Origin: Ochotona curzoniae
Lineage: Eukaryota; Chordata; Mammalia; Lagomorpha; Ochotonidae
Assembly (NCBI RefSeq): GCF_017591425.1
Contig: NW_024467121.1
Coordinates: forward strand, 20,844,707-20,908,706
Direction of reading: 5' to 3'
DNA: 64,000 nt
Both the position numbers and the translations under genes were made by a program. Shown piece after piece: positions 20,355 to 33,713 of this stretch (the first letter of the stretch is position 1; the number at the start of each line of letters is the position of its first letter). The notes beneath the pieces are model-generated. The model searched no databases and had not been told where the DNA came from. It was given only the letters and a program-made list of their open reading frames with translations.

Positions 20355-20720
20355 AATAAATTTAAATTTTTTTATATTTATCATTATTATTTTCCATGAC
20401 ACAGTTGGTATAGGTACAGGGATTCCCCCCTCCACCTTCTTTCCTCCCTTTCCATACACACTATTTTCCTCATATTATTATACAGTAATACTCTACTATA
20501 CTATAATCTTTCAGCAACAGTCACAAGCCCATCATTCTGCTATTTAAGTGTAGCATAGCATTGTAGGTATAGGCAACATTAGGGAACCTAGTATTATATT
20601 GTCAAGGTATATTTAACTGTTTCATTAGGAGTCCTCTTTTTATTCAGGAAGAGAGATGCCTACTGCAATATATCTTCACTTTCCAGTATGCTAGTTTCCA
20701 TTACGCAGTTCATCTATAAG
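20355..20720 (-). mobile_element. L1 3'-UTR-like fragment (reverse)
   Basis: AT-rich head, then 'tacagggattcccccctcca' and ctatttaagtgtagcatag. Same order as 36845-37250 and 37960-38110. Confidence 0.45.
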
Positions 20721-21254
20721 AATATATGTATGTTTATCTGTAAGTCTATTTGTTTTGTATTTTGCTCCTACATGAAAGAAAACCGCTCTTCCTGTTTTTG
20801 TCTCTGGGTGTGTATGAACAAGAAGTCTGAACTTTGGTAATACTGTGGAAGCACATGGAGAAAGCTCGTGACAATAGAGAAACTGTCTCAACATCAGGAC
20901 CGAAACAATCTACCTCTGACTACTTATATAAGAAATAAGTCTGCACTAAGATTTTTCACATATGCAGCCCCAAACAATCCAGTGTCGGGGTTTTCTCCAG
21001 CACAACCACTAAATTAACTGGCCCTGTGCTAGAAGCTGGGGAGGAAGAGAGCTGTTACTTACACTCTGCTACAGATAACTGGTGTTTGGAATTAGAAATG
21101 ATTAGTATTTCAGAGAATACGAAATCATCCCTCACATGAAAACAAATTACCCTGTACCAAGTGTTTTTAGTCATCCTATTCAGAAATTCTGATACAATTA
21201 GCAACAGTACAATCTCCAAAATATTTTTATGTTTTTTAAAGATTTATTTTAGAT

Positions 21255-21592
21255 TTATCTTTTTTAAAGATTTATTTATCTTTATTGGAAATTCAGATAT
21301 ACACAGAGGAGGAGAGATAGAAAAGAAAGTCTTTCACCCACTGATTCACTCCCTAGAGTGGCCAAAACGGCTGGAGCCGAGTCAATCTGAACCTAGGAGA
21401 CAGGAACTTCTTCCAGGTCTCCCACGAGCATGCTGGGCTCCAAGGCTTTGGGCCATCCTTGACTGCTTCCCTAGGCCACAAGCAGGGAGTTGGATGATGG
21501 GGTCACCAGGACACAAACTGGCAACCCATATGGAATCCTGGGGCGTGGAAAGTGAGGACTTTAGCCACCAGGCTACCATGCTGGGCCCCAAA
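21255..21592 (-). mobile_element. Lagomorph C-type SINE (reverse)
   Basis: 'tttaaagatttatttatctt', complete body, ends accatgctgggccc. A second short agatttatttt start at 21239 suggests SINE-into-SINE or A-tail slippage. Confidence 0.9.
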
Positions 21593-21641
21593 TAAAGATC
21601 TCTTAATCTCTCTCCCTATTCTCTCCCCCATGTTTCGTGTC

Positions 21642-21660
21642 TGTGTGTGTGTGTGTGTGT
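21642..21660 (+). repeat. (TG)n microsatellite
   Basis: Perfect TG dinucleotides following a pyrimidine-rich stretch. Confidence 0.95.
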
Positions 21661-21689
21661 ATTCTTTCTCAAAAAAGTTGTTCTGATTG

Positions 21690-21890
21690 GGTCCAGCGCA
21701 ATAGCCTAATGGCTAAATTCTCACCCCGAAGGTGCAAAGATCCTATATGAGCACCAGCTTGTGTCCTGGCTCCTCCACTTTCCATCCAGCTCCTTGACTG
21801 TGGCCTGTGAAAGCAGAAAAGGATGGTCCCATGTAGGTGCAGGTTCCCAAGGCCTTGGAGCCATCCTCTACTCCTTCCTCAGCATCTTTT
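21690..21890 (+). mobile_element. Lagomorph C-type SINE, 3'-truncated
   Basis: 'gtccagcgcaatagcctaat' head; stops after gccatcctctactcc, before the A-tail. Confidence 0.75.
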
Positions 21891-22439
21891 CTGAAGTGAA
21901 TAGATTATGACAACATTTAAAGAGTCAGAAGTCTCATCTACTTTCTAAGCACTCTTAAGTTCAAGCTTATACCAGAGGGAAGAAACCATCAAGGCTTCTG
22001 GACAATGTGTGGGAGTGTTGAAACAATTAGGAAGCCTCTGGGTACCTAAGCATGTGGATTTCTTATGCCTGTGGTATATTTGTTGTTCCTGGGGGCTGTA
22101 TAAAAGTTGGGAACTTCTAAAAGATTGCAATCTACAACATTATTGGAGATTTCAGAGACAAGTTTCTGGCCTACAAAGTCCTGACAGATCAAACACACAG
22201 CCAGTCTCTTCCACTAAATATGAAAGTGGCAGAGAAAAGGAGGATTGAAGGGCAAATTAAATTTTCCATAGGCTATGGAGTAAAAAAGAGACCCAATTAG
22301 ACTTTCTCTAGTTCTTCCTTCTTAACATTTGAAATCAGAAGGAAAATCTTATTTGAGAAAAAATTCATCCTTTGTTGTTTTCACGGCCATGGGACCCTGC
22401 ACCCCATGTGGGAGACTTGGACAAGGCAAGTTAAGTTAC

Positions 22440-22757
22440 AGCCCACAATACTGGCATGACATATGGGCAAAAATTCAGGTACTTGCTGGCCCAATTCTGA
22501 TCAGCTTCCTGTTAATGTGCCTAGGAAAGCAGCAGAGGGTGATCCAAATCCTAGGGTTCCCTGCTACACAAAATGGGAGATCCAGAAGAACACTTGGCTT
22601 CTGGCCCCTAGTTTTGGCCTGGTGATTATGACTACCTGGTACTGAATCAGTGGGTAGAAAACATTACGGTGTGTGGTACTGAATAAGTGGGTGAAAGAAC
22701 TCTCCCTTTGTGTCTCTTCCTATTTCTGTAAATCTTCCTTAAAAATAAATCAAATAG
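22440..22757 (+). mobile_element. Lagomorph C-type SINE, diverged
   Basis: Contains 'ctaggaaagcagcagagggt' and ends ccttaaaaataaatcaaata. The gaatcagtgggt...gaa block is duplicated internally (22648 and 22687). Confidence 0.65.
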
Positions 22758-23105
22758 GGCCCAGTATGGTAGCCTAATGGCTAAGATTCTTGCCTTGCAT
22801 GTATGGGCTGGGAAACAATATGGGCAATGGTTCATTTTTCAGCTGCTCCACTTCCCATCCAGCATTCTACCTGTGGTCTGGGGAAGCAATCAAGGAAGGC
22901 CCAAAGCCTTGGGACCCTGCAGGCACATGAAAGACCGGGAAGAAGCTCCTAGCTCCTGATCAGCTCAGCTCCAGCTACTGTGGCAGCTTGGGGAGTGAAT
23001 CAGCAGCTGGAAGATCTTTTTCTCTGTACATCTGTGTTTCCAATAAATATCAATAAATAAATCTCAAAAATAAATTAATTAATCAAATAAATCTTAAAAA
23101 GAGAA
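22758..23105 (+). mobile_element. Lagomorph C-type SINE with long A/T tail
   Basis: 'gggcccagtatggtagccta' head, full body. The tail repeats caataaat/aaataaatt units to aatcttaaaaag. It abuts the preceding SINE's tail, a likely A-tail integration. Confidence 0.88.
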
Positions 23106-23134
23106 TAAAAATAAATTTTTACAATGTTGGCCAC

Positions 23135-23413
23135 AGAGGCTGCTGCCATGGTGTAGCACGTTATGCCCTTGTTTATAACACCAGCATCTCATATGGATGC
23201 CATTTCCAATCCTGGCTATTCCACTTCAGATGCAGCAAGCTGCTAATGGCCTAGGAAAGCAACGAGGATGGTCCCTGGGTGCCTGCACCTATGTGGAACA
23301 CTGCAAAAAAGCTCCTGGATCGCAGCTTCAGTCAGGCCCAGCTCTGCCTGTCGTGGCCATTTGTCTCTCCTTCTTACTCTGAGCTCTTCCTTGCAAACAA
23401 AAATTAACCTTTA
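23135..23413 (+). mobile_element. Lagomorph C-type SINE, diverged
   Basis: 'ggctgctgccatggtgtagc' to cttgcaaacaaaaattaacc. Third SINE in a plus-strand cluster. Confidence 0.75.
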
Positions 23414-24189
23414 AAAAATTTTTTATTTTAAATGTTCGTTACAAAGGGAAAATAATCCACATGCCAAGATCTCAACTACTTACTGAAAAGAATAAAGTAG
23501 TCTGTTCATATATCTATACTTTCACTCTTCTGGAACTCGAAAGTTTATGATTATAAAACTTCCACTGTTACTCATTGGAACTATAAATTCTTGATTGGAT
23601 AAATACAAACATTCCTTCACTTACAAAAAATATCCAAAGAAAATACACTGTATGTCACATTCTTTATTTTAGAGAAAATAAAGCAAACTAGTGGAAAAGT
23701 ACTAAGGATAGACATGAAACTAAATTATAATTAGAATGGTGAAGAGAGATTTTATTTAAGCAGAGGTAAGGGAATGTAACTGTCAAAAAAAAATTTTTTT
23801 TAAAACTAGGGAAACAAGGAATGCAAAGGCCATAATGTGGAGATGTTTCATAGCTTTGGAAAAACAGAGAATTCAGGGTAACTGGAATGAAAAGAACCAG
23901 GGAAGGTAGTAAGAAATGACATCAGAAAGGAATTAAGAATCCACTTATATATGGCTGTAAATCACAGAAGTAAGTTTGGCCATTGGTGTGAATGACACAG
24001 TAAGTTACCGGGCACGGAGAAAGTAAAAGTACATAACTTATGTTTAAAAGAGTTTCCTGTCTATTATATTAGAGGGAAAGAGCTAAAGTAGAGGGAATTA
24101 GTGGAAGAAAAAATAGGGAAACCAGTTAGTATGATCCTATAAGTAAAAGTTAATGATGCTTTGAAACAGGGTTAGACAAATGGTCCAAA

Positions 24190-24890
24190 CTAGAGAACAT
24201 TATGCTTAGTGAAATAATTCCAAAAGGACAAACACCATATATTCTCTCTGATACAAAGCAACCTTCATGCAAATTGTAAGATCAGTAATCCTCTCAATAC
24301 TATTTTTACTACAGCCCATGTGTTTTGATGTTTTTGTTTTTATTTTCATTTCTTCCAAATAGCTTCTTTAATTAAATTCTTCACTGACTCATAGATCATA
24401 CAGTAGCATCATTTTCTCCAAAGAGTTTTTTCGTTTTCTTTTTCATTTCTTATTGACACACTGGTTACTCAGCACGTTACTTAACTCCATGGTGTTGTAA
24501 ATTTTTTTTAACTTTATTCCTGTTGTTGATTTTGTTTTATGGCTTTTCATTTAAGGGGGATGTATAGCAATTGTGTAATAGACACTATCATATCCAGATG
24601 TGAAGATATAATACAGTATGCATCTCTACTTCAAAGATGGACTCCTAATGAAGCAGTTGGATATATCTTGACAAGAGGATGCTGGACTGCCTGCCATTGT
24701 CTGCACTGGCAGATACACTTAAATAGCAGAATGATAGGTTATGACTACTTATGAAGAACTATGCTACTATAATAATATGTGGGAAATCAGAGTGGGGGAA
24801 GGGAATTTGGGGAAGGGGTAAGAAAACGCCAAGAGCCTATGGAATTGTATCATAAAATTTAAAATAAAATTGAAGGGGAAGAAAAAAGGA
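24190..24890 (+). mobile_element. L1 3' end with 3'-UTR
   Basis: 'gagaacattatgcttagtga' and 'ccaaaaggacaaacaccata' are the L1 ORF2 C-terminal/3'-UTR junction. The UTR continues to aaaataaaattgaagggg. The start may extend further upstream. Confidence 0.65.
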
Positions 24891-26140
24891 ATAAACAGGG
24901 TTAGATGCCCACAGTAAGCATCATGAGACTCTGGATCAACTTCTACAGTAAAGGTGACCTAATTGGCTGATATATCAGATGTGAGAATATAAAGGAAATG
25001 CAAGGATATAAGGATGGCTGTGAAGTTTCACTTCTGAGCAACTGCAAATATGGGATACTCTAGAGAACTCTATCATTCACAGGACAAAGAGTAAAGGAGG
25101 TATCAGGAAAGACTAAAAAGAATTATTTATGAGCAAAAAGGAAACCAGGAGAGTGAAGTAGCCCATAAACTCAAAGAGTGATAAGAAGAAAGAAATTTCA
25201 TTAATCTTCGTTAAAAGATTAAGATGGAGAAATGATCACTGGTTTTTTAACACACAGTAGGGACACGAGGTGGGGAACAGGATTACTGGACAGCATTAAC
25301 AGCCAAAATGAGATTAGTGCTCATGAAATGGAAATGAAAGCATGCTTTGTATGTTAAGGAAATTGCCTTCAGCTCTAGAGTTCTGGATACAAAGTTGTAT
25401 TTAAACAGAGTTGAGGTTCTGCCAGAGGAATTAAACAGTAAGAAACAACAGATCAGAAGGTGTAAGATTATGAGAGAAAGGAAGGTACATAGTGAATAGT
25501 TAAATGGTGATACACTTTCAGATAATAGTGAGACTGAAAGAATACTGGAGTAAAGGCACCCAAGAATTTACCAGAAATCATTAGCACATTACAGAGACTT
25601 TGCTTGAAATTAAGATTAATGAAAGAAAGGGTTTAGATATTTTTATCTCAACACATAACCTTACTAAATAGGAGATGAAGCAAATGTGGTGGGATAAACA
25701 ACAAGTTCACTAAAGTTGAAGAAAGAAGAAACTATGGATACTAAACTATCACCTACAGGCATTTTAAAATCGCCAGATACTGACACTTTAAGCACTGTTT
25801 TGACTGTTTAGCAGGTATTTCAACAGGAACTAGAACTTTCATGGTCTGAGAAAACGAAACACAAAAATTAATTCAAGTACTGTATTTGAACAGCCCTTTT
25901 GTTCTTAGTAGTGCCATTCCTCTCTCTAGAGGTATTTATTCCCATACATTCAGATACATACTTAGATGCCTAGGGGAAGAAAATGCTACCTTAGTATTTA
26001 TTGTTAACTGTGTGATTTTACGGTATATTGCAAATAACTCTAAAATTTGTTTTACACCTAATAAAAGAATTTTTATTAATGAAACAGTTAACAGCACTGT
26101 GAGTCCAATACAAAATGGAAAATATTCTATTTAAATAGGT
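24890..26140. other. CDC42BPA intron, no recognised feature
   Basis: AT/purine-rich stretch up to the donor side of the 26145-26311 exon. The 82-codon open frame at 25886 shows no domain. Confidence 0.5.
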
Positions 26141-26144
26141 TTAC

Positions 26145-26311
26145 CTTGAAGCTTTCTACTGAGTTCAAGTTTTTCCTGTTCAAGGCGTTTAATTCTTCTT
26201 TCATAAGCTTCAGTGGCTAAGTTGTTATCTAAAGTTCTTTGAACATTAGCATCAAGATCCAGTGACGTGGGACCAGCTGTTACCCTTAAACAGCTCCGAT
26301 CAGAAAGGACA
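26145..26311 (-). CDS. CDC42BPA: CDC42BPA coding exon: linker and start of coiled coil (residues about 408-464)
   Basis: A 167-nt exon completing the split Cys and ending after the first base of a Glu codon. It encodes VLSDRSCLRVTAGPTSLDLD, then a heptad-like stretch (LATEAYERRIKRLEQEKLEL) that begins the long dimerising coiled coil. Compared with the human protein as I remember it, one residue differs: the codon after LDLD gives Ala where human has Val. The acceptor is tttcttcag and the donor gtaaacct. Confidence 0.95.
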
Positions 26312-26639
26312 CTGAAGAAAAGGGGGGAAAAAAAAGTGGATTCACACTGTAATAATAAGCCTAAAATAAAAAGATGGATCTCGTTAGATTGCTCATTTTA
26401 AAACAAGTACACCAGTTATAAGGGCTGTAAAATAAAACAAAACTAAAACAAACAAAAAAACACTTTTTTGGCAAAATGATCTTAAACTACGTTATAGAAG
26501 CATTTTTTAAAACAAAAAGTTAAATGTAGAAAATAATGTTACACTATTAAAAGTAACTTCAAATAGCACAATGAAGTTTGCTAAAGGGTTACTGATTGTT
26601 TAAAAATAATCTGCCTAACTACGTGAAACAGAAGTCAAA

Positions 26640-26965
26640 ATCACCAAATGGGTGAGTATTTGGTTTAACAGTGAAGATGCTGGTTGAGACACCAGCATCT
26701 CCTATCTGGGTACCTGGGTTTAAGTCCTAAGTCTGCCCCCAATTCCAGCTTTCTATCGATGTGCACGCACTATATGAAGCAGCAAGAGATGGCTCAAGTA
26801 GTTGGATCTCTGTCACCCATGTAAGAAATGTAGGATAAGCTCCCAGCTTCTGGCTTTGGCCTGTATGAGACCTGGTTGTAGCAGGCATTTGAGATTTGAG
26901 CCAGTAGATGGGAGATCCTTCTATGTCTTTGCAGCCTCTCAAATAAACAAACAAAATTTTAAGTG
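26640..26965 (+). mobile_element. Older tRNA-derived lagomorph SINE
   Basis: 'gtgagtatttggtttaacag' head, tgggtttaagtcctaa (B-box-like), cagcaagagatggctcaagtagttggatctctg, tail caaataaacaaacaaaa. The same older subtype appears at 53152 and 62113. Confidence 0.6.
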
Positions 26966-27064
26966 CCAACAACGGTCATTTTCACCAGCATTTGGAATGC
27001 AAAAACATGGAATTTCTTCGAGGGAAAACAACTGTGCTAAAAATACGTGAGGTACAGGACACTG

Positions 27065-30000
27065 AACATGAAACAAAATAGACAAAACAAACAAAAAAAA
27101 ATTTTCTCAAACAGTTTATAATACAATGACAGAGACATAAATACATGGGAAAATGGTAAGTTCAAGTCATTTTCAATAATAACCCTGAATGCAAACAGCC
27201 TAAACTCTATTCAAGATGCAGACTGGCTCAATGGATGAGCAAATAAGACCCATCCATTTGTCGCCTGTAAGAAACACTCCTTACCAACAAGAATACATAC
27301 AAGTTGAAAGTGAAAATATGGAAAAAGATACTCTATGCAAACAAAAAGGAGCAGATGTAGCCATTCTAATATAACATAAAAAAAGATTTTAGCAGAAAAA
27401 TTATTAAAAGAGATGAAGAGCCATCACACATCAATCATGGGATTAATTCAACTACTGGGAAATGTATATACACCCAATACCAGGGCACCTGGTGATTTAA
27501 ACTCACCGTTAACGGATCTAAAGGGAAACACAAACTTCAACACAATAACAATTGTGGGATTTCAACATCCTACTTTCATCAATGAACAGATCAACTAGAC
27601 AGACAATCAACAAAGAAACAGTAATTTATACTATGAACAAGAAGACCTACTTGTTACCTACAGAACATTTCATCCCACTGACGCAGAATACGCATTCTTT
27701 TCATCAGTTCTTGGAACCTAGTCTTATATAGACCACATGCCATGTGTCCTTTCTGACCACCTTGAAATGAAACTTGCAAACAACTCATACACTCTAGAAA
27801 GTATGCAAACAATGGAGGCTGAATAATACCCTACTCAGCCAATGGTGTGTCACAGAAGAAATCCAATAGGAAATCAAAAAAGTTCTGGAAACAAATGAAG
27901 ATGACAGCACAACACATCAAAATTTATGTGATATAGCAAAAGCAGTGTTAAAATGTACAAAGATTCATCAGGAATTACTACAAACACCTATATGCCAACA
28001 AACTGAAAAATCAAGAAGAAATGACTAGATGTCTTAACAGATGCAATCTACTTCAGGAGGGCACAGAAAAACTAAACAGACAAATAACTATGATGGAGAT
28101 TGAGTCAGTAGTAAGAACCATCCAATTAAATGCCCAGAACTGAGCAGCTTCTCTATTTTCAAGAAAAATTAATTTCAATTTTCCTCAAACTATTCTAAAC
28201 AACTGAATCATCTTAAACCCCTTCAGAAAAAAATATAAAAGTAAACCAATATTCCAGATGAATATAGATGCAAAATCCTCAATAAAATACCAGCTAACTG
28301 AATCCAACAACACATCTTAAAGATCATTCATTCAAACCAAGTGGAATTTATCCCTGGTATCCAGGATGGCTCAACATACACAAATCAATAAATATGACAT
28401 GTCACATTAACAAGATGGGAGAACAAAACCCACAATTATCTCAATAGACAAAGCATTTGATAAAATACAACAACATCCTTTCATGCCAAAAATCTTAAGT
28501 AAACTGAGTACAGAAGGATCATTCTTCAACACAACCAAGGTAATATATGAAAACTCACAGCCAGCATCATATTGAATGTGTAGAGTTGAAGTCATTTCTA
28601 CTAAGATTCTGAACCAGACAAGGATGTCCAGTCTTATCACTGCTATTCAAAATAGTGCTGGAAGTTCTAGCCAGAGCCATTAGACAAGAAAAAGAAATTA
28701 ACTGTACATAAGTTGAAAAGGAGGAGGTCAAGTGACCCCTGATTGCAGATGACATGATTCATTGAGAGGAACCAAAAGACTCTGCAAAGAGACTATTGGT
28801 GCTCATTAGTGAGTTTGGTAAAGCAGCAGGATATAAAATCAATACACAAAAAATCAGTAGCCTTTGTGTAAGAAATCCTATGGCTGAGACAGACCTTTTA
28901 AGACTAACACCATTTACAATAGATGCAAAAAAAAAAAATCTTAAGTATCTTTGAAAAAATTTAGCCAAGAATGTTGAGGGATCACCACAATAAAAATTAT
29001 AACATTAAAGAAAGAAATAGAGTAAGACATCAAAACATGGAAAAACCTTTTGTATGCCTGAATTGGTAGAATTAACAGCATAAAAAGGCCCATATTTCAG
29101 AAAGTAATTTACAGATTCAATGAGATCCCAATCAAAATTCCTTCAAATTCTTCTGAGGTCTAGAAAAAATGTTTCTAAAATTCACAGAAACATAAGAGAA
29201 CTACAACAGCTAAAGCAATCTGAAAGAACAAAAACAAAGCTGGAGGCTTCAAAATGCCCGATATAAGATATGTTACAATGCAATCATAAAATTGCCTGGT
29301 ATTGTCACAAAAACAGACCTGAAGACCAATGAAACAGAACAGAAATACCAGACATGAACCCACAAAGCTACAGTCAACTAATTTTTGACAAATGAACTGA
29401 AATCAATCTAGGGAAGGACAGTCTCTTTAACAAATGATGCTGGGAAAATTGGATCTATGTATGTAGATGTATGAAACAAGATCCCTACCTTACAGCTCTT
29501 AACAACAATCAACTCTAAATATATCAAAAATCTACATATACAACCCAATACCATCAGATTACTAGAGGAAAGTATCAGAAACACACACCAAGACATAGGC
29601 ATAGGCAAAGAATTCATGGGTAAGACCCCTGCAGCACAGGCAGGCAAAACAAAAACAAATGGAACTATATCAAACTAAGAAGCGTCTGCAGCACAAGGGA
29701 ACAGTCAATAAAAAAGCAATTCAACAGAATGGGAGAAAATATTTGCAAACTGTACACATGACAGAAGATTAAGAACTCAGCAAAGCACATGAAGAGGCAT
29801 TTCCCAAGGGATAAAGTTCAACTGGCCAGCAGACATGAAGAAATGCTCAGGCTTACTAGTCATCAGGGAAATGCAAATAAAAAACTACAATGAGGCTGGT
29901 GAGCATGTGAGGAAAAAAGTACTTAAACCCACTGCTGGTGGGAATGTAAATTAGTGCAATCATTATGGAAAATAATATGGAGAGTCCTCAGATATTCAAA

Positions 30001-30575
30001 AGTAGATCTACCATATGACCTAGCTATCACACTCCTGAGAATTTATTCAAATTTGAAATAAAAACAACCTGAGAAAGCTCGCTGTACCCATGTTTATACT
30101 AGCTAAGAAACAGAATCAATCCAGATGTCTATCAACAGGTGACTAAATAAAGAAAATAGAGTACCCATAAACAATGGAATACTACAAAGCTATGAAAAGG
30201 ATGAAATATTGCCTATTCCAACTAAATGGGTACAACTGAAAACCATTGTGCTTAGTGAAAGTAAGCCAATCCAAAAAAAGACAAATATTATATATTTTTC
30301 CTGATTGGTGGTAATTAATACACAGAACACCCACCCCCCAAAGAGAGAGGTAATCCATAGGTACAGAAGTAATACTCAGGGACTGGATTATTGCATACAG
30401 CCTGTTTATGTAACCTGAGAAATAACAGGTTCGGTTCTTTTGTTTGCATGTTACTCTTTTGTTCTTTGTTACTGCTATTATTTCCTACTTGCCATTTATT
30501 GCTATCAATATCCAACAGTGTTAAACACGTGGGAAAATAACAATAAACATAAAATTTAAAAACAAAAAAATAAAT
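27065..30575 (+). mobile_element. L1 LINE, 5'-truncated, ORF2 with 3'-UTR (3.5 kb)
   Basis: L1 propagates by target-primed reverse transcription. From about 27120 the order follows ORF2: endonuclease-side text, then the RT region (tttatccctggtatccaggatggctcaa..., 'atctcaatagacaaagcatt'), acaaacggaacta-type text at 29650, the ccaatccaaaaaaagacaaat junction at 30270, and an A-rich end near 30575. Frequent stops and indels leave no ORF longer than about 95 codons, so it is dead. It is the largest single insertion in the window. Confidence 0.88.
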
Positions 30576-30599
30576 GAGATGACAAAGCAGATGACACAT

Positions 30600-31505
30600 T
30601 AAAGGGAGAAGCTTATGATGTCAAAGTAAGCAATGAACTAGATTAGCCAGCAGGGGATGGAAGTGTCTGGCTTTAGCAACAAGCCTGCATAGTGATTCAT
30701 GAAAAGATGAGAATATATTAGTTCAGAGAAGTGTACATGGGAAATGTGGTCATAGGAACACATGGAAGCTTATCTGTTTGCTTCAGACATCCCAATCAGG
30801 ACACAAAAGTGGCAGCTGACAGAGAGAATAACAATGATTTCTAAGACAGGTGTAATACATGAAATATCTATGGAGGTTAAAGCAAAAATGAATATATTAA
30901 TGTAACACTGAATGTATATTTACAAGGCACCAATAAGAGCTACCTACATTTGATAATAATGAATTTGAAGACTAGGAAAAATATTCTTCTCTAGTCACTC
31001 TCAATTTCATTGACAAGATCTCGCAGAGATTTTAATTTTAACAATGAACATTCATTTAGCAAAAACAATCAGAACAGAATAGAGACAGCCAAAGAATTGA
31101 GGCAGCAAACAGAGTAATTATAATTATTATCAATGGAATTTAAGCTGGGTAGAGAGGAAAGGAAAAAATACATGTGGAATGTCTGACAGTGAATCATGGC
31201 AGTACTAATTAAAATGCTTGACATTAAACAGCATTAGCGCTCTTCTAATTACTATCCCTTTCTAAGGGTTACACTCTGAGTTTTCTATTTGTCCCATTCA
31301 TTCTCCTCCAAAATGAGTTAAGATCTTACATGTTCTATTCAATTTGTAAAATATTTATTTAGTAACAACAGTTTATATTTTTAAGTATTTAATTTATAAG
31401 ACTCTTTCACACATTTACCCATCTTTTTACATAATACATTGCATTTTTAACATTTCAATTCACTTTCAGCTGCTTTAAATTGTCCAAATTATATAAACCT
31501 TTCAA
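30600..31505. other. CDC42BPA intron, no recognised feature
   Basis: Between the 3.5-kb L1 and the 31512-31591 exon; no repeat recognised. The intron-side 200 bp before the exon are AT-rich. Confidence 0.5.
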
Positions 31506-31511
31506 ACTTAC

Positions 31512-31591
31512 CAGCTACTAGTATATGTAAAACCAACAAATGGTAGATGGTGGCCAGAAAATGCAGTGTGTGTTGGTGGGGGCATTGTTTC
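31512..31591 (-). CDS. CDC42BPA: CDC42BPA coding exon: hydrophobic-motif region (residues about 382-407)
   Basis: An 80-nt exon entered in phase 0 and left after two bases (TG) of a cysteine codon. It encodes ETMPPPTHTAFSG, then HLPFVGFTYTSS. The FVGFTYT segment is the AGC-kinase hydrophobic motif, which in MRCK and ROCK docks on the N-lobe and supports dimeric activation. The acceptor is ttttctag and the donor gtaagttt. It is too short for an ORF scan and was located by joining exons in phase. Confidence 0.95.
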
Positions 31592-32244
31592 CTAGAAAAG
31601 GAAAAAATATCTATAAGAAATATTCAGCTTTCACCTATAAGCTCAGCTATACTATTAAATTATCAACAGCAAATATATGATTGCTTAAATTAGAAATATT
31701 AATGTATTATACAGATATCTGACATGAATTATTACACACCAAACTGTAATAAAATAAAAATTAAAAGTTTGACAGTCCATATTCCCTATTTGTACATTTG
31801 TCTAGATGACAAAATTGATTTCTAATTTCAACAGTGTGATGTTCTCATTACCTCTACATTCACAGCTATAGAAGAGAAAAAAGCCTGAATCACTTGATGC
31901 TCATATTCCCAGGTAGTTTAATCAGGAGACACTGCCTTCTCTTTCAAGCTGTCATATTTCAAATATGTGCACTTTGCAAAATATGTTAAATACCTGAGTT
32001 TTTCATATCTGTGTCTTTTGTGGCTGATTTCCTATTTAAAATGGTACCCAAGCAGAGTGTTGAGATGCTTTCAAGTGTTTCTAAGTGTACTTCCTTCACA
32101 CAGAAATAACATACGCTAAGTAAGCTTTGTTCAGGCATCTGCCATAGGACTTAATCAATCAGCAATACAAATTATGTAAGGTGTTCAGAAACAGGAGTGA
32201 TCACAAAAGGATATTAAATTGATCAGCTGATAAAAACGCTATGA

Positions 32245-32578
32245 CTTGGATCTGGAGCATTGGTTGAGTGCCTAAAGTCCTTGTCTTGCACACACCAGGA
32301 TTCCATATGGGTGCCGGCTCATGCCCCAGCTGCTCCACTTCCCATCCAGCTTTCAACTTGTGGCCTGGGAAAGCAGTAGAGAATGACCCAAAGCCTTGAG
32401 GCCTTGCATTCATGTGGGAGACCCAGAGAAGCCTCTGACTTTAGACTGGCTCAGTTCCAGCCATTGCAGCCACTTGCGGAGTGAATCAGTGGATATAAGA
32501 TTTTTCTCTATCTCATTCTCTCTGTAAAAATCTGACTTTCCAATAAAAATAGTAAACATAATTCTAAATTTAAAAAAT
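32245..32578 (+). mobile_element. Lagomorph C-type SINE
   Basis: 'tctggagcattggttgagtg' head, ccaggattccatatgggtgccgg, ends ccaataaaaatagtaaac. Confidence 0.88.
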
Positions 32579-32624
32579 GGAAAGCAAAGTCTAACTTTTG
32601 TGAATGTGTAGAAAGTGAAATAGT

Positions 32625-32923
32625 AGGGGCCAGCACCATGATGTAGTAGGCTAGGCCTCTGACTGTTGTACTGGTATTCCAAACAGGTGCTGGTTCAAGT
32701 CTTGGTTGCCTACTTCCAATCAGCTCTTTGATAATGTGCCTGGGAAAGCAGTGGATGATGACCCAAATCTTTGGGCCCCTCCAACACTCAGGTTCCACGC
32801 TCCTGGTTCCTACTGGCATAGCTCCACACTCTGTAGCTATTTGGGGTGTGAATCAGTGGGTGAAAGATCTCTGTGTTTTTCCTCCCAACTCTGCCTTTCC
32901 AATGAAAATAAATATTTTTAAAA
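32625..32923 (+). mobile_element. Lagomorph C-type SINE
   Basis: 'aggggccagcaccatgatgt' to ccaatgaaaataaatattttt. Second of four plus-strand copies in a row. Confidence 0.88.
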
Positions 32924-32971
32924 GGTGACATATTATTAATAGAATTTTGTGCAGAATTAAATGTGTGGGAA

Positions 32972-33300
32972 AGGGCCCAGCACGGTAACCTTGTGACTAA
33001 GGTCCTTGCCTTTCATGCGCCAGGATCCTATACGGGCGCCAGTTCGTGTCCTGGCAGTCCTGCTTCCCAACCAGCTCCTTGCTTATGGTCTAGCAAAGCC
33101 ATCAAGGACTGCCCAAAGTCTTGGGACCCTACACCCATGTGAGAGACAGAGAGGAGGCTCCTGGTCCCTGGCTTCAGATTGGCATAGCTCTGGTCATTGC
33201 GGCCACTTGGGGAGTGAATCATTGCAGGAAAGATCTTCCTCTCTGTGTCTCCATTTTTCTGTATATCTTCCTTTACAATTAAAGAAAAAATCTTAAAGTA
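32972..33300 (+). mobile_element. Lagomorph C-type SINE
   Basis: 'aagggcccagcacggtaacc' head, gggcgccagttcgtgtcc, to gaaaaaatcttaaag. Confidence 0.9.
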
Positions 33301-33411
33301 TAAGAAATAAAAATATGTAAAATGAAAACTCTCAAATTATAAAAGCCATAAAAAAGAAAAATCAAAACTAATCAAAATGTTATCACCAGAAAAAACTAAA
33401 CAGAAAAGATA

Positions 33412-33668
33412 CCAATTTGTGCCCTGGCTGCTTAACATCTGATCTAGCTCCCAGCCTGGGAAAAGCAACAGAAGATGTACCTTGATCTTGGGACCCGGCC
33501 AACAATGGAGGAAACGGGGACGAAGCTCTTATCTCCCATTTGGCCTGGTCCAGTACTGGCTGTTTCAGCCTTCCAGGGAATGAAACAGCAGATGGAGATC
33601 TATTTCTCTCCATCTTTGAAACTCTTTTAGATAGATAGACAGATAATTAGATAGATAAGTTTTAAAGG
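33412..33668 (+). mobile_element. Lagomorph C-type SINE, 5'-truncated, (GATA) tail
   Basis: Begins mid-body at accaatttgtgccctgg. The A-tail has become an agatagatagacagata microsatellite (33630-33658). Ends about 45 bp from the donor of the 33714-33962 exon. Confidence 0.75.
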
Positions 33669-33713
33669 AGGGAAGGAAGGAACAAAAAGAACTATTCACC
33701 ATGTCATACTTAC

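Noticed and set aside
19985..20356. 123-codon frame, and similar frames at 21161, 46157, 63587 and 63634
   Set aside because: They are read-through of C-type SINEs in either orientation; the same peptides recur at every copy.
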